Source: Flavobacterium aeripolare
GTDB taxonomy: Bacteria > Bacteroidota > Bacteroidia > Flavobacteriales > Flavobacteriaceae
Direction of reading: 5' to 3'
Length of the DNA stretch: 64,000 nt
Assembly: GCF_013294025.1 (NCBI RefSeq)
Contig: NZ_JABSNL010000005.1
Location: forward strand, 1 to 64,000
Position numbers and translations under genes: made by a program. This document shows, one piece after another, positions 46,530 to 54,743 of the stretch (position 1 is the first letter of the stretch; each line of letters begins with the position of its first letter). Under the pieces are notes generated by a model that ran no database searches, was not told where the DNA came from, and saw nothing but the letters and a program-made list of their open reading frames with translations.

Positions 46530-46589
46530 TTCTTGAGAGAATAGAATAAGAATGATAGATTCTATCCTAGTAATATAGATAGTAATTAG

Positions 46590-46623
46590 GGAAAACCTGC
46601 AAAAGTAATTTTGCAGGTTTTTA
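46590..46623 (+). terminator. Terminator of ychF
   Basis: A 12-bp perfect stem (46593-46604 with 46609-46620, AAACCTGCAAAA with TTTTGCAGGTTT), loop GTAA, is followed by a short T-run. Confidence 0.85.
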
Positions 46624-46656
46624 TCTTTTTGTTAAATTGACATAAACACGCAATCG

Positions 46657-47700
46657 ATGAAATTTTTAAAGCAATTTGGAGCCAAACCTTCAGCAACAGA
46701 TTTAGAACGGTATTCTGTATCGAAGAACTGGACAGGCAAGATATTCGAAAACATGGAGGAAACTACTATGGATTTCTCGTGGTCAGAATTACCATCGTTT
46801 TTAAAGAAACAATTTTTCGAAAAGAAAGGTAAGACACCAGTAAATTCTCTTGAAATTAAGCCATTCAATAATCAGAATTTTGCTAATTCAAACGATTTAA
46901 TGCAGAGTATCTGGTATGGACATTCGGCTATTTACATGCGATTAAATCAAGTGAATATTCTAATTGACCCCATGTTAGGTCCTGATGCGGCTCCCATAGC
47001 ACCTTTTGCTGTTGCGCGTTTTAGCGAGCATGCACTGGATGTAATTAATGATTTGCCACACATAGATCTGGTGCTACTGTCACACGATCATTACGACCAT
47101 CTAGACTACGATAGTATTTTGCGATTAAAAGATAAGGTAGGTTGCTTTTATGTGGCTCTAGGTGTCAAGCGACACCTGGTTTCTTGGGGAATAAATCCGG
47201 ATATTATAACTGAATTTGACTGGTGGGAAAACAAAACCTTCAAAGACATCACGATTACATTCACGCCTACACGTCATTTTTCTGGACGTGGAGTGGGAGA
47301 TCGCGCACAATCGTTATGGGGTGGTTGGGTTTTAAAAACCGCCAAAGAAAATATATGGTTTAGTGGTGACAGCGGTTATGGCAAACATTTTAAAGAAATA
47401 GGCGACCAATTAGGACCATTTGATTTTGCTTTCATGGAATGTGGACAGTACAATAAAAATTGGCACCAAATCCACATGTATCCCGAAGAAAGTATTCAAG
47501 CAGCCATCGATGCTAAAGTTGTCAATTGTATGCCGGTGCATTGGGCAGGTTTCGTACTAGCGCAGCATTCTTGGACTGATCCCGTAGAGCGCTTCACAGC
47601 TAAGGCAACCACCGAAAACTTAAAATATATTGTTCCAAAAATAGGGGAGTTGTTCACTGCGAAAACTAACGATAGTGAAATGTGGTGGAGAGAGGTGTAG
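46657..47700 (+). CDS. MBL-fold hydrolase of the UlaG/NAPE-PLD type
   Basis: 347 aa. A 75-residue N-terminal segment precedes the metallo-beta-lactamase fold with SIWYGHSAIYMRLNQVNILIDP, the metal motif LLSHDHYDHLD, and later ligands in TRHFSGRG, WFSGDSGYG and CMPVHWAGF. This arrangement matches N-acyl-phosphatidylethanolamine phospholipase D and UlaG relatives. Bacterial members hydrolyse phosphoesters or lactones, and the substrate is open. There is no signal peptide. About 1 kb of non-coding DNA follows. Confidence 0.92.
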   Translation: MKFLKQFGAKPSATDLERYSVSKNWTGKIFENMEETTMDFSWSELPSFLKKQFFEKKGKTPVNSLEIKPFNNQNFANSNDLMQSIWYGHSAIYMRLNQVNILIDPMLGPDAAPIAPFAVARFSEHALDVINDLPHIDLVLLSHDHYDHLDYDSILRLKDKVGCFYVALGVKRHLVSWGINPDIITEFDWWENKTFKDITITFTPTRHFSGRGVGDRAQSLWGGWVLKTAKENIWFSGDSGYGKHFKEIGDQLGPFDFAFMECGQYNKNWHQIHMYPEESIQAAIDAKVVNCMPVHWAGFVLAQHSWTDPVERFTAKATTENLKYIVPKIGELFTAKTNDSEMWWREV

Positions 47701-47854
47701 TTTTTTAATTTTAGACATTCAATTATTTATCCATTACAATTCTATAGTATTGTCAAGTTGAAAGTACATGCGTAAACCATTTACATTCTATAATATTCAA
47801 GCGATTAATTATTAAAATCTACAGCCAGCCGTACAAATAATCTTGTTTGAACCA

Positions 47855-47995
47855 AAATCCCACTTTTCATTACAAGATTTTGTTGTCTTCCCTTTATTTA
47901 AAAGCCATAAAAGGAGCTTCTTTCAGTCGCTCTTTTTTGACAATAAAAAATAGGGAATCCTGTCAAAATGCTTTTCATTACAATCGGGGGTAGGG
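47855..47995 (-). ncRNA. Flavobacterial intergenic RNA-like element, long-hairpin subtype (copy 3)
   Basis: On the minus strand it opens with CCCCCGATTGTAATGAAAAG and closes with CTTGTAATGAAAAGTGGGAT; CCC/GGG ends can pair. The block TTGTAATGAAAAG occurs in both arms as a direct repeat. The middle contains GAGCGACTGAAAGAAGCTC, nearly identical to 23107-23250, framed by TTCCCT/AGGGAA. Arms are related to the shorter copies at 34490 and 49351. Function is unknown, and Flavo-1 identity is unverified. Confidence 0.55.
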
Positions 47996-48074
47996 CGTGG
48001 TTGTTATTAGAATTTTTGAAATAAGACTAGATATTCTCTCCTAACCATGATATTGGTGTTTTACAGTTTCGTCT

Positions 48075-48550
48075 TGCAGAAAGCATCTCACGCAATATAA
48101 TTACGCATTACTAAATCACAAATGCATTCCTCAATATTGTTACGCTGAAAGCATCTCGCACAATCCAATTACGCTTTATTAAATCACAAAAACTTTCCTC
48201 AATATTATCACGCTGAAAGCATCTCACGCAATATAATTACGCTTTACTAAATCACTAATGCATTCCTCCATCTTGTCACGCTGAAAGCATCGCATACAAT
48301 CCCATTACGCTTTATTAAATCACAAATGCATTCCTCAATCTTGTCATACTTAAAGCATTCTATTTACATCAAGCAAGTTTTAATTAGTTGCAAAAGCATT
48401 TCTCAATCTTTTTATGCTGAAAGGATCTCACACAAACCAATAATGCTTTACTAGGTCACAAAAGTTTTCCTCAATCTTGTTGTGCTGAAAGCATCTCACG
48501 CAACCTAAGCACGACTTACAAAGCAAGAAAAACCCAATTCAGTCTTATCG
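48075..48550. repeat. Seven tandem copies of a 68-bp imperfect repeat
   Basis: Units begin at 48075, 48143, 48211, 48279, 48347, 48415 and 48483, each exactly 68 bp. Shared blocks are GCTGAAAGCATCTCACGCAA, ATTACGCTTTACTAAATCAC and GCATTCCTCAATCTTGTCA. Units 2-4 are most alike; unit 5 is strongly diverged and unit 7 fades at its end. Because 68 is not a multiple of three the array cannot encode a protein repeat in one frame. Similarity is spread over the whole unit, unlike a CRISPR array. Confidence 0.92.
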
Positions 48551-48709
48551 TAAAAATAGTACAACAATCGAGTGTAGTGTTGTTGTTTACTTTACTTCTA
48601 ATCGTCTAGATTCGGCTAAAGATTCTTCTAAAGATGACAAAGCAGACATAAGTTTTAATTGCCTAGCCTAGATTGCTATTCTAGATTTACTAACTTTATA
48701 AAAAAAACG

Positions 48710-49237
48710 ATGAAAATAGTAGCTTTTGGTGCCAGTCCTAGTAAAAAATCAATCAACAAGAAATTAGCAACTTACACAGCTTCACTTTTTGAAAATTGCG
48801 AAGTTGAGGTATTAGATTTAAATGATTTTTTAATGCCTATTTTTAGCGTTGATGCTGAAGAGGGAATTGGCCAACATGCTTTGGCGCAAAGCTTCTTAGA
48901 TAAAATGGCTTCAGCTGATTTCTTGGTGGTCTCTCTTGCTGAAAATAACGGAAACTTCTCATCAGCCTTTAAGAATATATTTGATTGGTGTACGCGCATT
49001 CAAAAAGAGGTTTTTCAGGGAAAACCAATGCTTTTAATGGCTACTTCACCGGGTGGAAGAGGAGGAGCAACTGTTTTAGCAATTGCAGAAGCAGCCTTTC
49101 CTCGTTTTGGTACGGAGGTGAAAGCAACATTTTCATTGCCTAATTTTGATGCGAACTTCGATACTGAAAAAGGACACATTTCTAACCCGCAAATCGATCT
49201 TGAATTGAAAGCAATAGTGCGTGAATTACAGCGATAA
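48710..49237 (+). CDS. NADPH-dependent FMN reductase-like flavoprotein
   Basis: 175 aa from ATG 48710 (MKIVAFGASPSKKSINKKL). The flavodoxin-like fold binds FMN phosphate through GASPSKKSINKK, and has VVSLAENNGNFSSAFKNIFDW, the family's substrate and dimer loop, and MATSPGGRGG. It likely reduces quinones, FMN or azo compounds with NAD(P)H. It is a single gene after a long repeat-bearing spacer. A few bases upstream, TAACTTTA is close to a -7 element. Confidence 0.92.
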   Translation: MKIVAFGASPSKKSINKKLATYTASLFENCEVEVLDLNDFLMPIFSVDAEEGIGQHALAQSFLDKMASADFLVVSLAENNGNFSSAFKNIFDWCTRIQKEVFQGKPMLLMATSPGGRGGATVLAIAEAAFPRFGTEVKATFSLPNFDANFDTEKGHISNPQIDLELKAIVRELQR

Positions 49238-49624
49238 AAAGTTGGTTTTGAATAAAAAAAATGGACTAAGTAAAGCGTTATTTTTTATGTTTAAAATGGA
49301 ATTTTCTTGATTGTTTTTGGGAAATATTCCTTGAAAATCTAAACGTTATAATTACCCCCGACAGCAGCGGCATCCTTCTGGTGGCAAATCCCGAAAAATC
49401 GGGATATGGCAACAGAAGATACAGCGAATGGCGGGACTGCTGGTTCTTTAAGGTAGCGTACTTTCTGGTCCTTAAGATCAAATTAGTCGTGCTTTTTTAA
49501 TAAAATGGGCGTAGAATATAGGATGGAATTTTGATGTAAATTTAATTCTTAATAATTTTGGACGTTGGTCTTTTAAATTATATTGAGATAGCTTATATTA
49601 GCACAAAATCGTTAAATCCCCGCA
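49238..49624. other. Intergenic region of about 390 bp upstream of parE
   Basis: Spacer between the FMN reductase and parE genes. It contains the RNA-like element at 49351-49445. The rest is AT-rich with no gene-like frame; the minus-strand frame 49278-49481 only shadows the element. Confidence 0.6.
49351..49445 (+). ncRNA. Flavobacterial intergenic RNA-like element, short subtype (copy 4)
   Basis: The arms ACCCCCGACAGCAGCGGCAT and AGATACAGCGAATGGCGGGA (CCCG/CGGG pairing) enclose a stem CTTCTG with CAGAAG. Inside is an apical hairpin ATCCCGA with TCGGGAT. Its order of parts matches 34490-34572 block for block. It lies about 180 bp upstream of parE. Strand follows from motif orientation and transcription is not shown. 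Confidence 0.6.
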
Positions 49625-51487
49625 ATGTCTGATCAAAATCAATATACCGAAGATAATATTCGGTCACTCGACTGGAAAGAACACATCCGTATGCGTCCTG
49701 GTATGTATATTGGGAAACTGGGTGATGGTTCTTCTGCTGATGATGGTATCTATATTTTATTAAAAGAGGTGCTCGATAACTGTATCGATGAGTTTGTTAT
49801 GGGTGCCGGTAAGACGATTGAGGTTTCCATTAAGGATAAAACTGTTGCGGTGCGCGATTATGGTCGTGGGATTCCACTAGGGAAGGTGATTGATGTGGTT
49901 TCTAAAATGAATACAGGGGGTAAATATGACTCGCTGGCATTTAAGAAATCAGTTGGTTTGAACGGTGTAGGAACAAAGGCAGTGAATGCGCTGTCTAACT
50001 ATTTTAGAGTAGAATCTGTTAGGGACGAAAAACAGAAAGCGGCAGAGTTCTCAGCAGGTAACCTTGTTCTAGAAGAGGATGTTATTGATACCACAAAGCG
50101 TAAAGGGACAAAGGTTACTTTTATTCCAGATGAAGCGATTTTTAAGAATTACAAGTTCAGAAATGAGTATGTGGTAAAAATGCTTAAAAATTACTGTTAC
50201 TTAAATGCTGGATTAACGATAATTTACAACGGTGAGAAATACTTTTCGGATAATGGATTGAGAGATTTATTAGATGAAAACATTGCCGAAGAGGATATGG
50301 TCTACCCAATTATTCACTTAAAAGGGGATGATATCGAGGTAGCTATTACACACAGTAAATCACAATATAGTGAGGAATACCACTCGTTTGTAAACGGACA
50401 AAACACCACTCAAGGGGGAACACACTTAGTAGCATTTAGAGAAGCGGTTGTAAAAACAATCAGAGAGTTTTATAATAAAAACTTTGATCCATCTGACATT
50501 AGGAAATCTATTGTGAGTGCAGTGAGTGTGAAGGTAATGGAGCCTGTGTTTGAGTCACAAACAAAAACCAAATTAGGATCTACTGATATGGGTTCTGAAG
50601 AGGGAATGCCTTCGGTACGAACATTTGTAAATGACTTTGTTAAAAATAAATTAGACAATTACTTACATAAAAATCCTGAAACGGCCGACTTGCTTTTGCG
50701 AAAAATTTTGCAGGCAGAAAGAGAGCGTAAAGAGCTTTCAGGTATTAGAAAACTAGCAAAAGATCGTGCTAAGAAATCCAACTTACACAATAAAAAACTG
50801 CGCGATTGCCGCGTGCATTTACCTGATATCAAGAATGCCCGTTATCTAGAAAGCACCTTGTTTATTACTGAGGGAGACTCGGCTTCGGGATCGATTACTA
50901 AATCGCGTGATGTGAATACACAAGCGGTATTTAGTTTGCGTGGTAAGCCTTTGAACTCGTACGGTATGAGTAAGAAAATTGTGTATGAAAACGAGGAATT
51001 CAACTTGTTGCAAGCGGCGCTAGATATCGAGGACGATATGGAAAACCTGCGTTACAACAACATTGTAATTGCAACAGATGCCGATGTCGATGGAATGCAC
51101 ATTCGATTATTATTAATAACCTTCTTCTTGCAGTTTTTTCCAGAATTGATCAAGGAAGGACATTTGTACATTTTGCAAACACCACTGTTTAGGGTTCGAA
51201 ATAAAAAAGAAACGATTTACTGCTACTCAGATGAGGAGCGTAAAGAGGCGATAGAGAAATTGAAACCAAAACCAGAGATCACTCGATTTAAGGGATTAGG
51301 AGAGATTTCGCCAGATGAATTTCAGTTTTTTATTGGGGAAGATATACGATTAGATCCTGTGATGATGGATAAAAACACCTCAGTAGAGCAGTTACTTTCT
51401 TTTTATATGGGTAAAAATACGCCAGACCGTCAAGAATTTATTATTAAGAACTTGAAGGTAGAACTGGACGTGGTAGATAAGGAGTAG
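49625..51487 (+). CDS. parE: DNA topoisomerase IV subunit B
   Basis: 620 aa. The GHKL ATPase ([34 protein letters not shown]), transducer domain and Toprim domain ([22 protein letters not shown]) are followed by the C-terminal GyrB-type segment. With ParC it decatenates daughter chromosomes using ATP. The length is near typical ParE and lacks the large insertion of Gram-negative GyrB. It is followed by parC after a decayed DUF1016 gene. The N-terminal methionine is supported by the typical N-terminus of the family ([16 protein letters not shown]). Confidence 0.97.
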   Translation: MSDQNQYTEDNIRSLDWKEHIRMRPGMYIGKLGDGSSADDGIYILLKEVLDNCIDEFVMGAGKTIEVSIKDKTVAVRDYGRGIPLGKVIDVVSKMNTGGKYDSLAFKKSVGLNGVGTKAVNALSNYFRVESVRDEKQKAAEFSAGNLVLEEDVIDTTKRKGTKVTFIPDEAIFKNYKFRNEYVVKMLKNYCYLNAGLTIIYNGEKYFSDNGLRDLLDENIAEEDMVYPIIHLKGDDIEVAITHSKSQYSEEYHSFVNGQNTTQGGTHLVAFREAVVKTIREFYNKNFDPSDIRKSIVSAVSVKVMEPVFESQTKTKLGSTDMGSEEGMPSVRTFVNDFVKNKLDNYLHKNPETADLLLRKILQAERERKELSGIRKLAKDRAKKSNLHNKKLRDCRVHLPDIKNARYLESTLFITEGDSASGSITKSRDVNTQAVFSLRGKPLNSYGMSKKIVYENEEFNLLQAALDIEDDMENLRYNNIVIATDADVDGMHIRLLLITFFLQFFPELIKEGHLYILQTPLFRVRNKKETIYCYSDEERKEAIEKLKPKPEITRFKGLGEISPDEFQFFIGEDIRLDPVMMDKNTSVEQLLSFYMGKNTPDRQEFIIKNLKVELDVVDKE

Positions 51488-51515
51488 AGTAATAACCTTT
51501 TGCGAATAAATACAA

Positions 51516-51968
51516 GTGTCAAAAAGTCTTCAAAATAAAGTTTTATTTTCTCAGGTAGTCGCGCTTTTGCAAAATGCACGCCAGCAGGTTTTACGTACGG
51601 TAAACGCAACGATGACCTATACTTATTTTGAAATAGGTAGAATGATTGTTGAAGAAGAGCAAAATGGAAAAGAAAGAGCTGAGTATGGTAAGCAATTATT
51701 GAAAGGACTCTCGGAAGATTTGACAAAAGAATTTGGGAAGGGTTTTTCAATGAGAAATTTAGAACAAATAAGAAAGTTCTATAAAACATATTCAAATTCG
51801 TCATCACTGTCGACGATTTTGTATAATCAAATTCCGCAGACAGTGTCTGCGGAATTTGATAGAGTCTATTTTAAGATATTTAGGTTTTAGGAATAGCAAC
51901 ACACCTTCACTAGTAAATACAAAACCGATTTACTACATGAAGAAGATTTAATAAAATTAATTTCGTAA
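51516..51968 (+). pseudogene. Internally deleted DUF1016 (YhcG-like PDDEXK) gene remnant
   Basis: The frame 51516-51890 encodes the DUF1016 N-terminal helical domain (VVALLQNARQQVLRTVNATM, YFEIGRMIVEEEQNGKERAEY, YGKQLLKGLSEDLTKEFGKG, FSMRNLEQIRKFYKTY), then breaks off after QTVSAEFDRVYFKIFRF. Full members continue for about 200 residues with LSWSHY and a PDDEXK nuclease. In another frame at 51897-51968 the string FTSKYKTDLLHEEDLIKLIS looks like the family's very C-terminus. This points to a large internal deletion and frame loss. It is wedged between parE and parC. Confidence 0.72.
51828..51858. repeat. Perfect 15-bp inverted repeat in the DUF1016 remnant
   Basis: The arms CAAATTCCGCAGACA (51828-51842) and TGTCTGCGGAATTTG (51844-51858) are perfectly complementary around one base. 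The sequence also encodes the IPQTVSAEF segment of the remnant. It may be a deletion endpoint or hairpin, which is inference. Confidence 0.85.
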
Positions 51969-51975
51969 TCACTAT

Positions 51976-54681
51976 ATGAAAGACGAAGAAGAAGAAAATA
52001 GCATCCCTAACTCAGACGACGCAAACAACGCCGAAGAGCAATCTGCGGACGAAAATCAAGAAGAGGAATCAGTTGAAGAAATACCATCTTCGAATGAAGG
52101 AGGACATTTTTACGATAATAACGAAGACGGAGCAGAGACGATTACTAAGGTAACAGGTATGTATAAGGATTGGTTCCTAGACTATGCCTCGTATGTTATT
52201 TTGGAACGTGCCGTTCCTGCTATTGAAGACGGTTTTAAACCCGTTCAACGCCGAATCATGCACTCGCTAAAAGAGTTGGATGACGGTCGTTACAATAAAG
52301 TAGCCAATGTTGTTGGGCACACCATGCAGTATCACCCTCACGGGGATGCGAGTATTGGTGACGCTATGGTGCAAATAGGTCAAAAAGAGTTATTGATTGA
52401 CTGTCAAGGGAACTGGGGGAATATCCTTACGGGTGATTCTGCAGCAGCATCGCGTTACATTGAAGCACGTTTGTCTAAGTTTGCCTTGGAGGTCTTGTAT
52501 TCACCTAAAATTACAGATTGGGGAATGTCGTACGATGGTCGTCGTGCAGAACCGAATAACTTACCGGTAAAATTTCCGCTATTGTTAGCGCAAGGGGCGG
52601 AGGGAATTGCTGTAGGTCTTTCGACCAAAGTATTGCCACACAATTTTAATGAATTGATCGATGCTTCGGTTAAAATATTAAAAGGAAAACCTTTTACAAT
52701 CTATCCTGATTTTATGACACAAGGTATTGCTGATGTGTCTAATTATAATGATGGAATGCGTGGCGGTCGTGTGCGTGTGCGTGCTAAGATTGCGCAGCTC
52801 GATAAAAACACATTGGTGATTACTCAAATTCCTTTTTCGACAAATACTACGACACTTATTGATAGTATTTTGAAAGCAAACGATAAGGGGAAAATCAAAA
52901 TCAAGAAAATTGAGGATAACACAGCGGCAAATGTCGAGATATTAATTCACTTATATCCTGGTGTTTCTCCTGATAAGACCATTGATGCCTTGTTTGCGTT
53001 TACTGCTTGCGAAACTTCGGTGGCGCCATTAGGTTGTGTGATTGAAGATAACAAACCATTATTTGTAGGGGTATCTCATATGTTGAAAATTTCGACAAAT
53101 AGAACGGTGCAATTGTTAAAAAGCGAACTCGAAATTCAATTAGCAGAGCTTGAAGAGCAGTGGCATTTCTTGTCTTTAGAAAGAATTTTTATCGAAAACA
53201 AAATCTATCGTGATATTGAAGAAAAAACTACGAGAGAAGATGTAATTAAGGCAGTTGATGACGGATTGAAACCCCATATCAAACATTTGAAACGCGCGGT
53301 AAACGAAGAAGATATCTTGAGATTATTGGATATCCGAATCATGCGTATTTCTAAATTTGATAGCAATAAAGCACAAGATAAAATCGAGGCGCTTGAAGGT
53401 AGCATCGAGCAAGTTAAGCATGACTTAGAGCACTTAATTGATTTTGCTATTGCTTATTTTGTTAGGCTAAAAGAAAAATACGGTAAGGGTCGTGAGCGTC
53501 AAACAGAGCTTCGCATTTTTGACGATATCGAAGCTACTAAAGTGATACTGAGAAACACCAAACTGTATGTAAATAGAGAAGAAGGTTTTGTAGGAACGAG
53601 CTTGAAGAAAGACGAGTATGTTACCGATTGTTCTGATATTGATGATGTGATAGTATTCTTGCGTGATGGTAGCATGATGATTACTAAAGTAGATGCTAAA
53701 ACCTTCGTGGGTAAAGACATTATACACATTGCTATTTTTGACAAAAGTGATAAACGTACCATATATAACGTGATTTATAGAGACGGTAAGTCAGGTCCAT
53801 CGTACATTAAGCGCTTTAATGTATCTGGTGTTACTAGAGATAAATTGTATGATTTAACTAATGGTACAAAAGGATCACAAATACTGTACTTTACCTGTAA
53901 TCCTAACGGAGAAGCGGAGGTAATTACCGTGATTTTGAGACAAGTGAGCAGTATTAAAAAGTTGAAATTTGATATTGATTTTGCTAAACTAGCTATTAAA
54001 GGTAGAGGGTCAAAAGGAAATCTAGCGAGTAAATATCCAATTAAGAAAATTGAAATAAAAGAAAAAGGAATCTCTACATTATTGCCAAGAAAGGTATGGT
54101 ATGATGATACCGTGCGTAGATTGAACGTTGACGGTAGAGGGGATTTATTAGGTGAGTTTAGACCAAGTGACAAGATTTTAATTATTCAGCAGTCTGGAAA
54201 ATTAAAGGTTGTCATTCCAGAGTTAACGACGCATTTTGAAACAGACATGATTGTATTAGAAAAATGGGTGCCTAAAAAACCTATTTCAGCTATATACTTT
54301 GATGGAGAGAAAGAACGGTATTACCTAAAACGCTTTTTGGTGGAAACCGAAAACAAGGAAGAGATTTTTATTACTGAGCATGCTAACTCACAATTAGAGA
54401 TCGTATCAACAGATTACAGACCTGTGGCCGAATTGATTTTCCCAAAAATTAAAGGCGTTCAGAAAGAAAGTATCACCATTGATGTTGAAGATTTTATTGC
54501 AGTAAAAGGTTTTAAAGCATTAGGGAATCAATTAACTACTGATAAACTGAAGCAGGTGAATATGCTAGAGCCATTACCTTATGAGGTTCCTGTAGAAGTA
54601 AAACCAGAGCGTACAAAAATTGATGGCGACGACGATAGTGATGTGCAGCTAGATGATGATGGACAAGTGATATTGTTTTAA
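51976..54681 (+). CDS. parC: DNA topoisomerase IV subunit A
   Basis: 901 aa, longer than E. coli ParC at about 750. An acidic, Asn/Glu-rich N-terminal tail (1-55) comes before the breakage-reunion core with YHPHGDASIGDAMV and the catalytic tyrosine in AASRYIEARL. A coiled-coil region and a GyrA-type beta-pinwheel C-terminal domain (FLRDGSMMITKVDAKTF, ILIIQQSGKLKVV) follow, ending in an acidic tail (DGDDDSDVQLDDDGQ). It works with ParE to separate replicated chromosomes. It is separated from parE only by the DUF1016 remnant. Confidence 0.97.
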   Translation: MKDEEEENSIPNSDDANNAEEQSADENQEEESVEEIPSSNEGGHFYDNNEDGAETITKVTGMYKDWFLDYASYVILERAVPAIEDGFKPVQRRIMHSLKELDDGRYNKVANVVGHTMQYHPHGDASIGDAMVQIGQKELLIDCQGNWGNILTGDSAAASRYIEARLSKFALEVLYSPKITDWGMSYDGRRAEPNNLPVKFPLLLAQGAEGIAVGLSTKVLPHNFNELIDASVKILKGKPFTIYPDFMTQGIADVSNYNDGMRGGRVRVRAKIAQLDKNTLVITQIPFSTNTTTLIDSILKANDKGKIKIKKIEDNTAANVEILIHLYPGVSPDKTIDALFAFTACETSVAPLGCVIEDNKPLFVGVSHMLKISTNRTVQLLKSELEIQLAELEEQWHFLSLERIFIENKIYRDIEEKTTREDVIKAVDDGLKPHIKHLKRAVNEEDILRLLDIRIMRISKFDSNKAQDKIEALEGSIEQVKHDLEHLIDFAIAYFVRLKEKYGKGRERQTELRIFDDIEATKVILRNTKLYVNREEGFVGTSLKKDEYVTDCSDIDDVIVFLRDGSMMITKVDAKTFVGKDIIHIAIFDKSDKRTIYNVIYRDGKSGPSYIKRFNVSGVTRDKLYDLTNGTKGSQILYFTCNPNGEAEVITVILRQVSSIKKLKFDIDFAKLAIKGRGSKGNLASKYPIKKIEIKEKGISTLLPRKVWYDDTVRRLNVDGRGDLLGEFRPSDKILIIQQSGKLKVVIPELTTHFETDMIVLEKWVPKKPISAIYFDGEKERYYLKRFLVETENKEEIFITEHANSQLEIVSTDYRPVAELIFPKIKGVQKESITIDVEDFIAVKGFKALGNQLTTDKLKQVNMLEPLPYEVPVEVKPERTKIDGDDDSDVQLDDDGQVILF

Positions 54682-54696
54682 TTACTATTATAAATA

Positions 54697-54737
54697 TAAA
54701 ATCCGAATTACCATTAAACGTAATTCGGATTTTTTTG
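54697..54737. terminator. Bidirectional terminator after parC
   Basis: A 13-bp perfect stem (54699-54711 with 54720-54732, AAATCCGAATTAC with GTAATTCGGATTT) is flanked by A- and T-runs and serves parC and the convergent histidine kinase. Confidence 0.9.
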
Positions 54738-54743
54738 TTCCTT

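Larger units (their letters stand above)
47701..48709. other. Non-coding region of about 1 kb with two repeat families
   Basis: Between two plus-strand genes. From left to right it holds 150 bp of AT-rich sequence, an RNA-like element (47855-47995), a short spacer, seven copies of a 68-bp repeat (48075-48550) and the leader of the FMN reductase gene. The only open frames are very short; one of 20 codons (minus strand, 48587-48649) has no support. Confidence 0.7.

Noticed and set aside
48075..48550. CRISPR array
   Set aside because: Repeat period is fixed, but there are no conserved repeats alternating with unrelated spacers: the whole 68-bp unit is similar between copies. No cas genes are present in the window.
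48587..48649. Twenty-codon frame on the minus strand after the 68-bp repeats
   Set aside because: It gives MSALSSLEESLAESRRLEVK, which looks protein-like, but it is too short for support and no homologue is known to me. It could be a decayed gene end.
49278..49481. 67-aa minus-strand frame upstream of parE
   Set aside because: It runs through the structured element at 49351-49445 and reflects its repeat sequence, with no independent coding signal.
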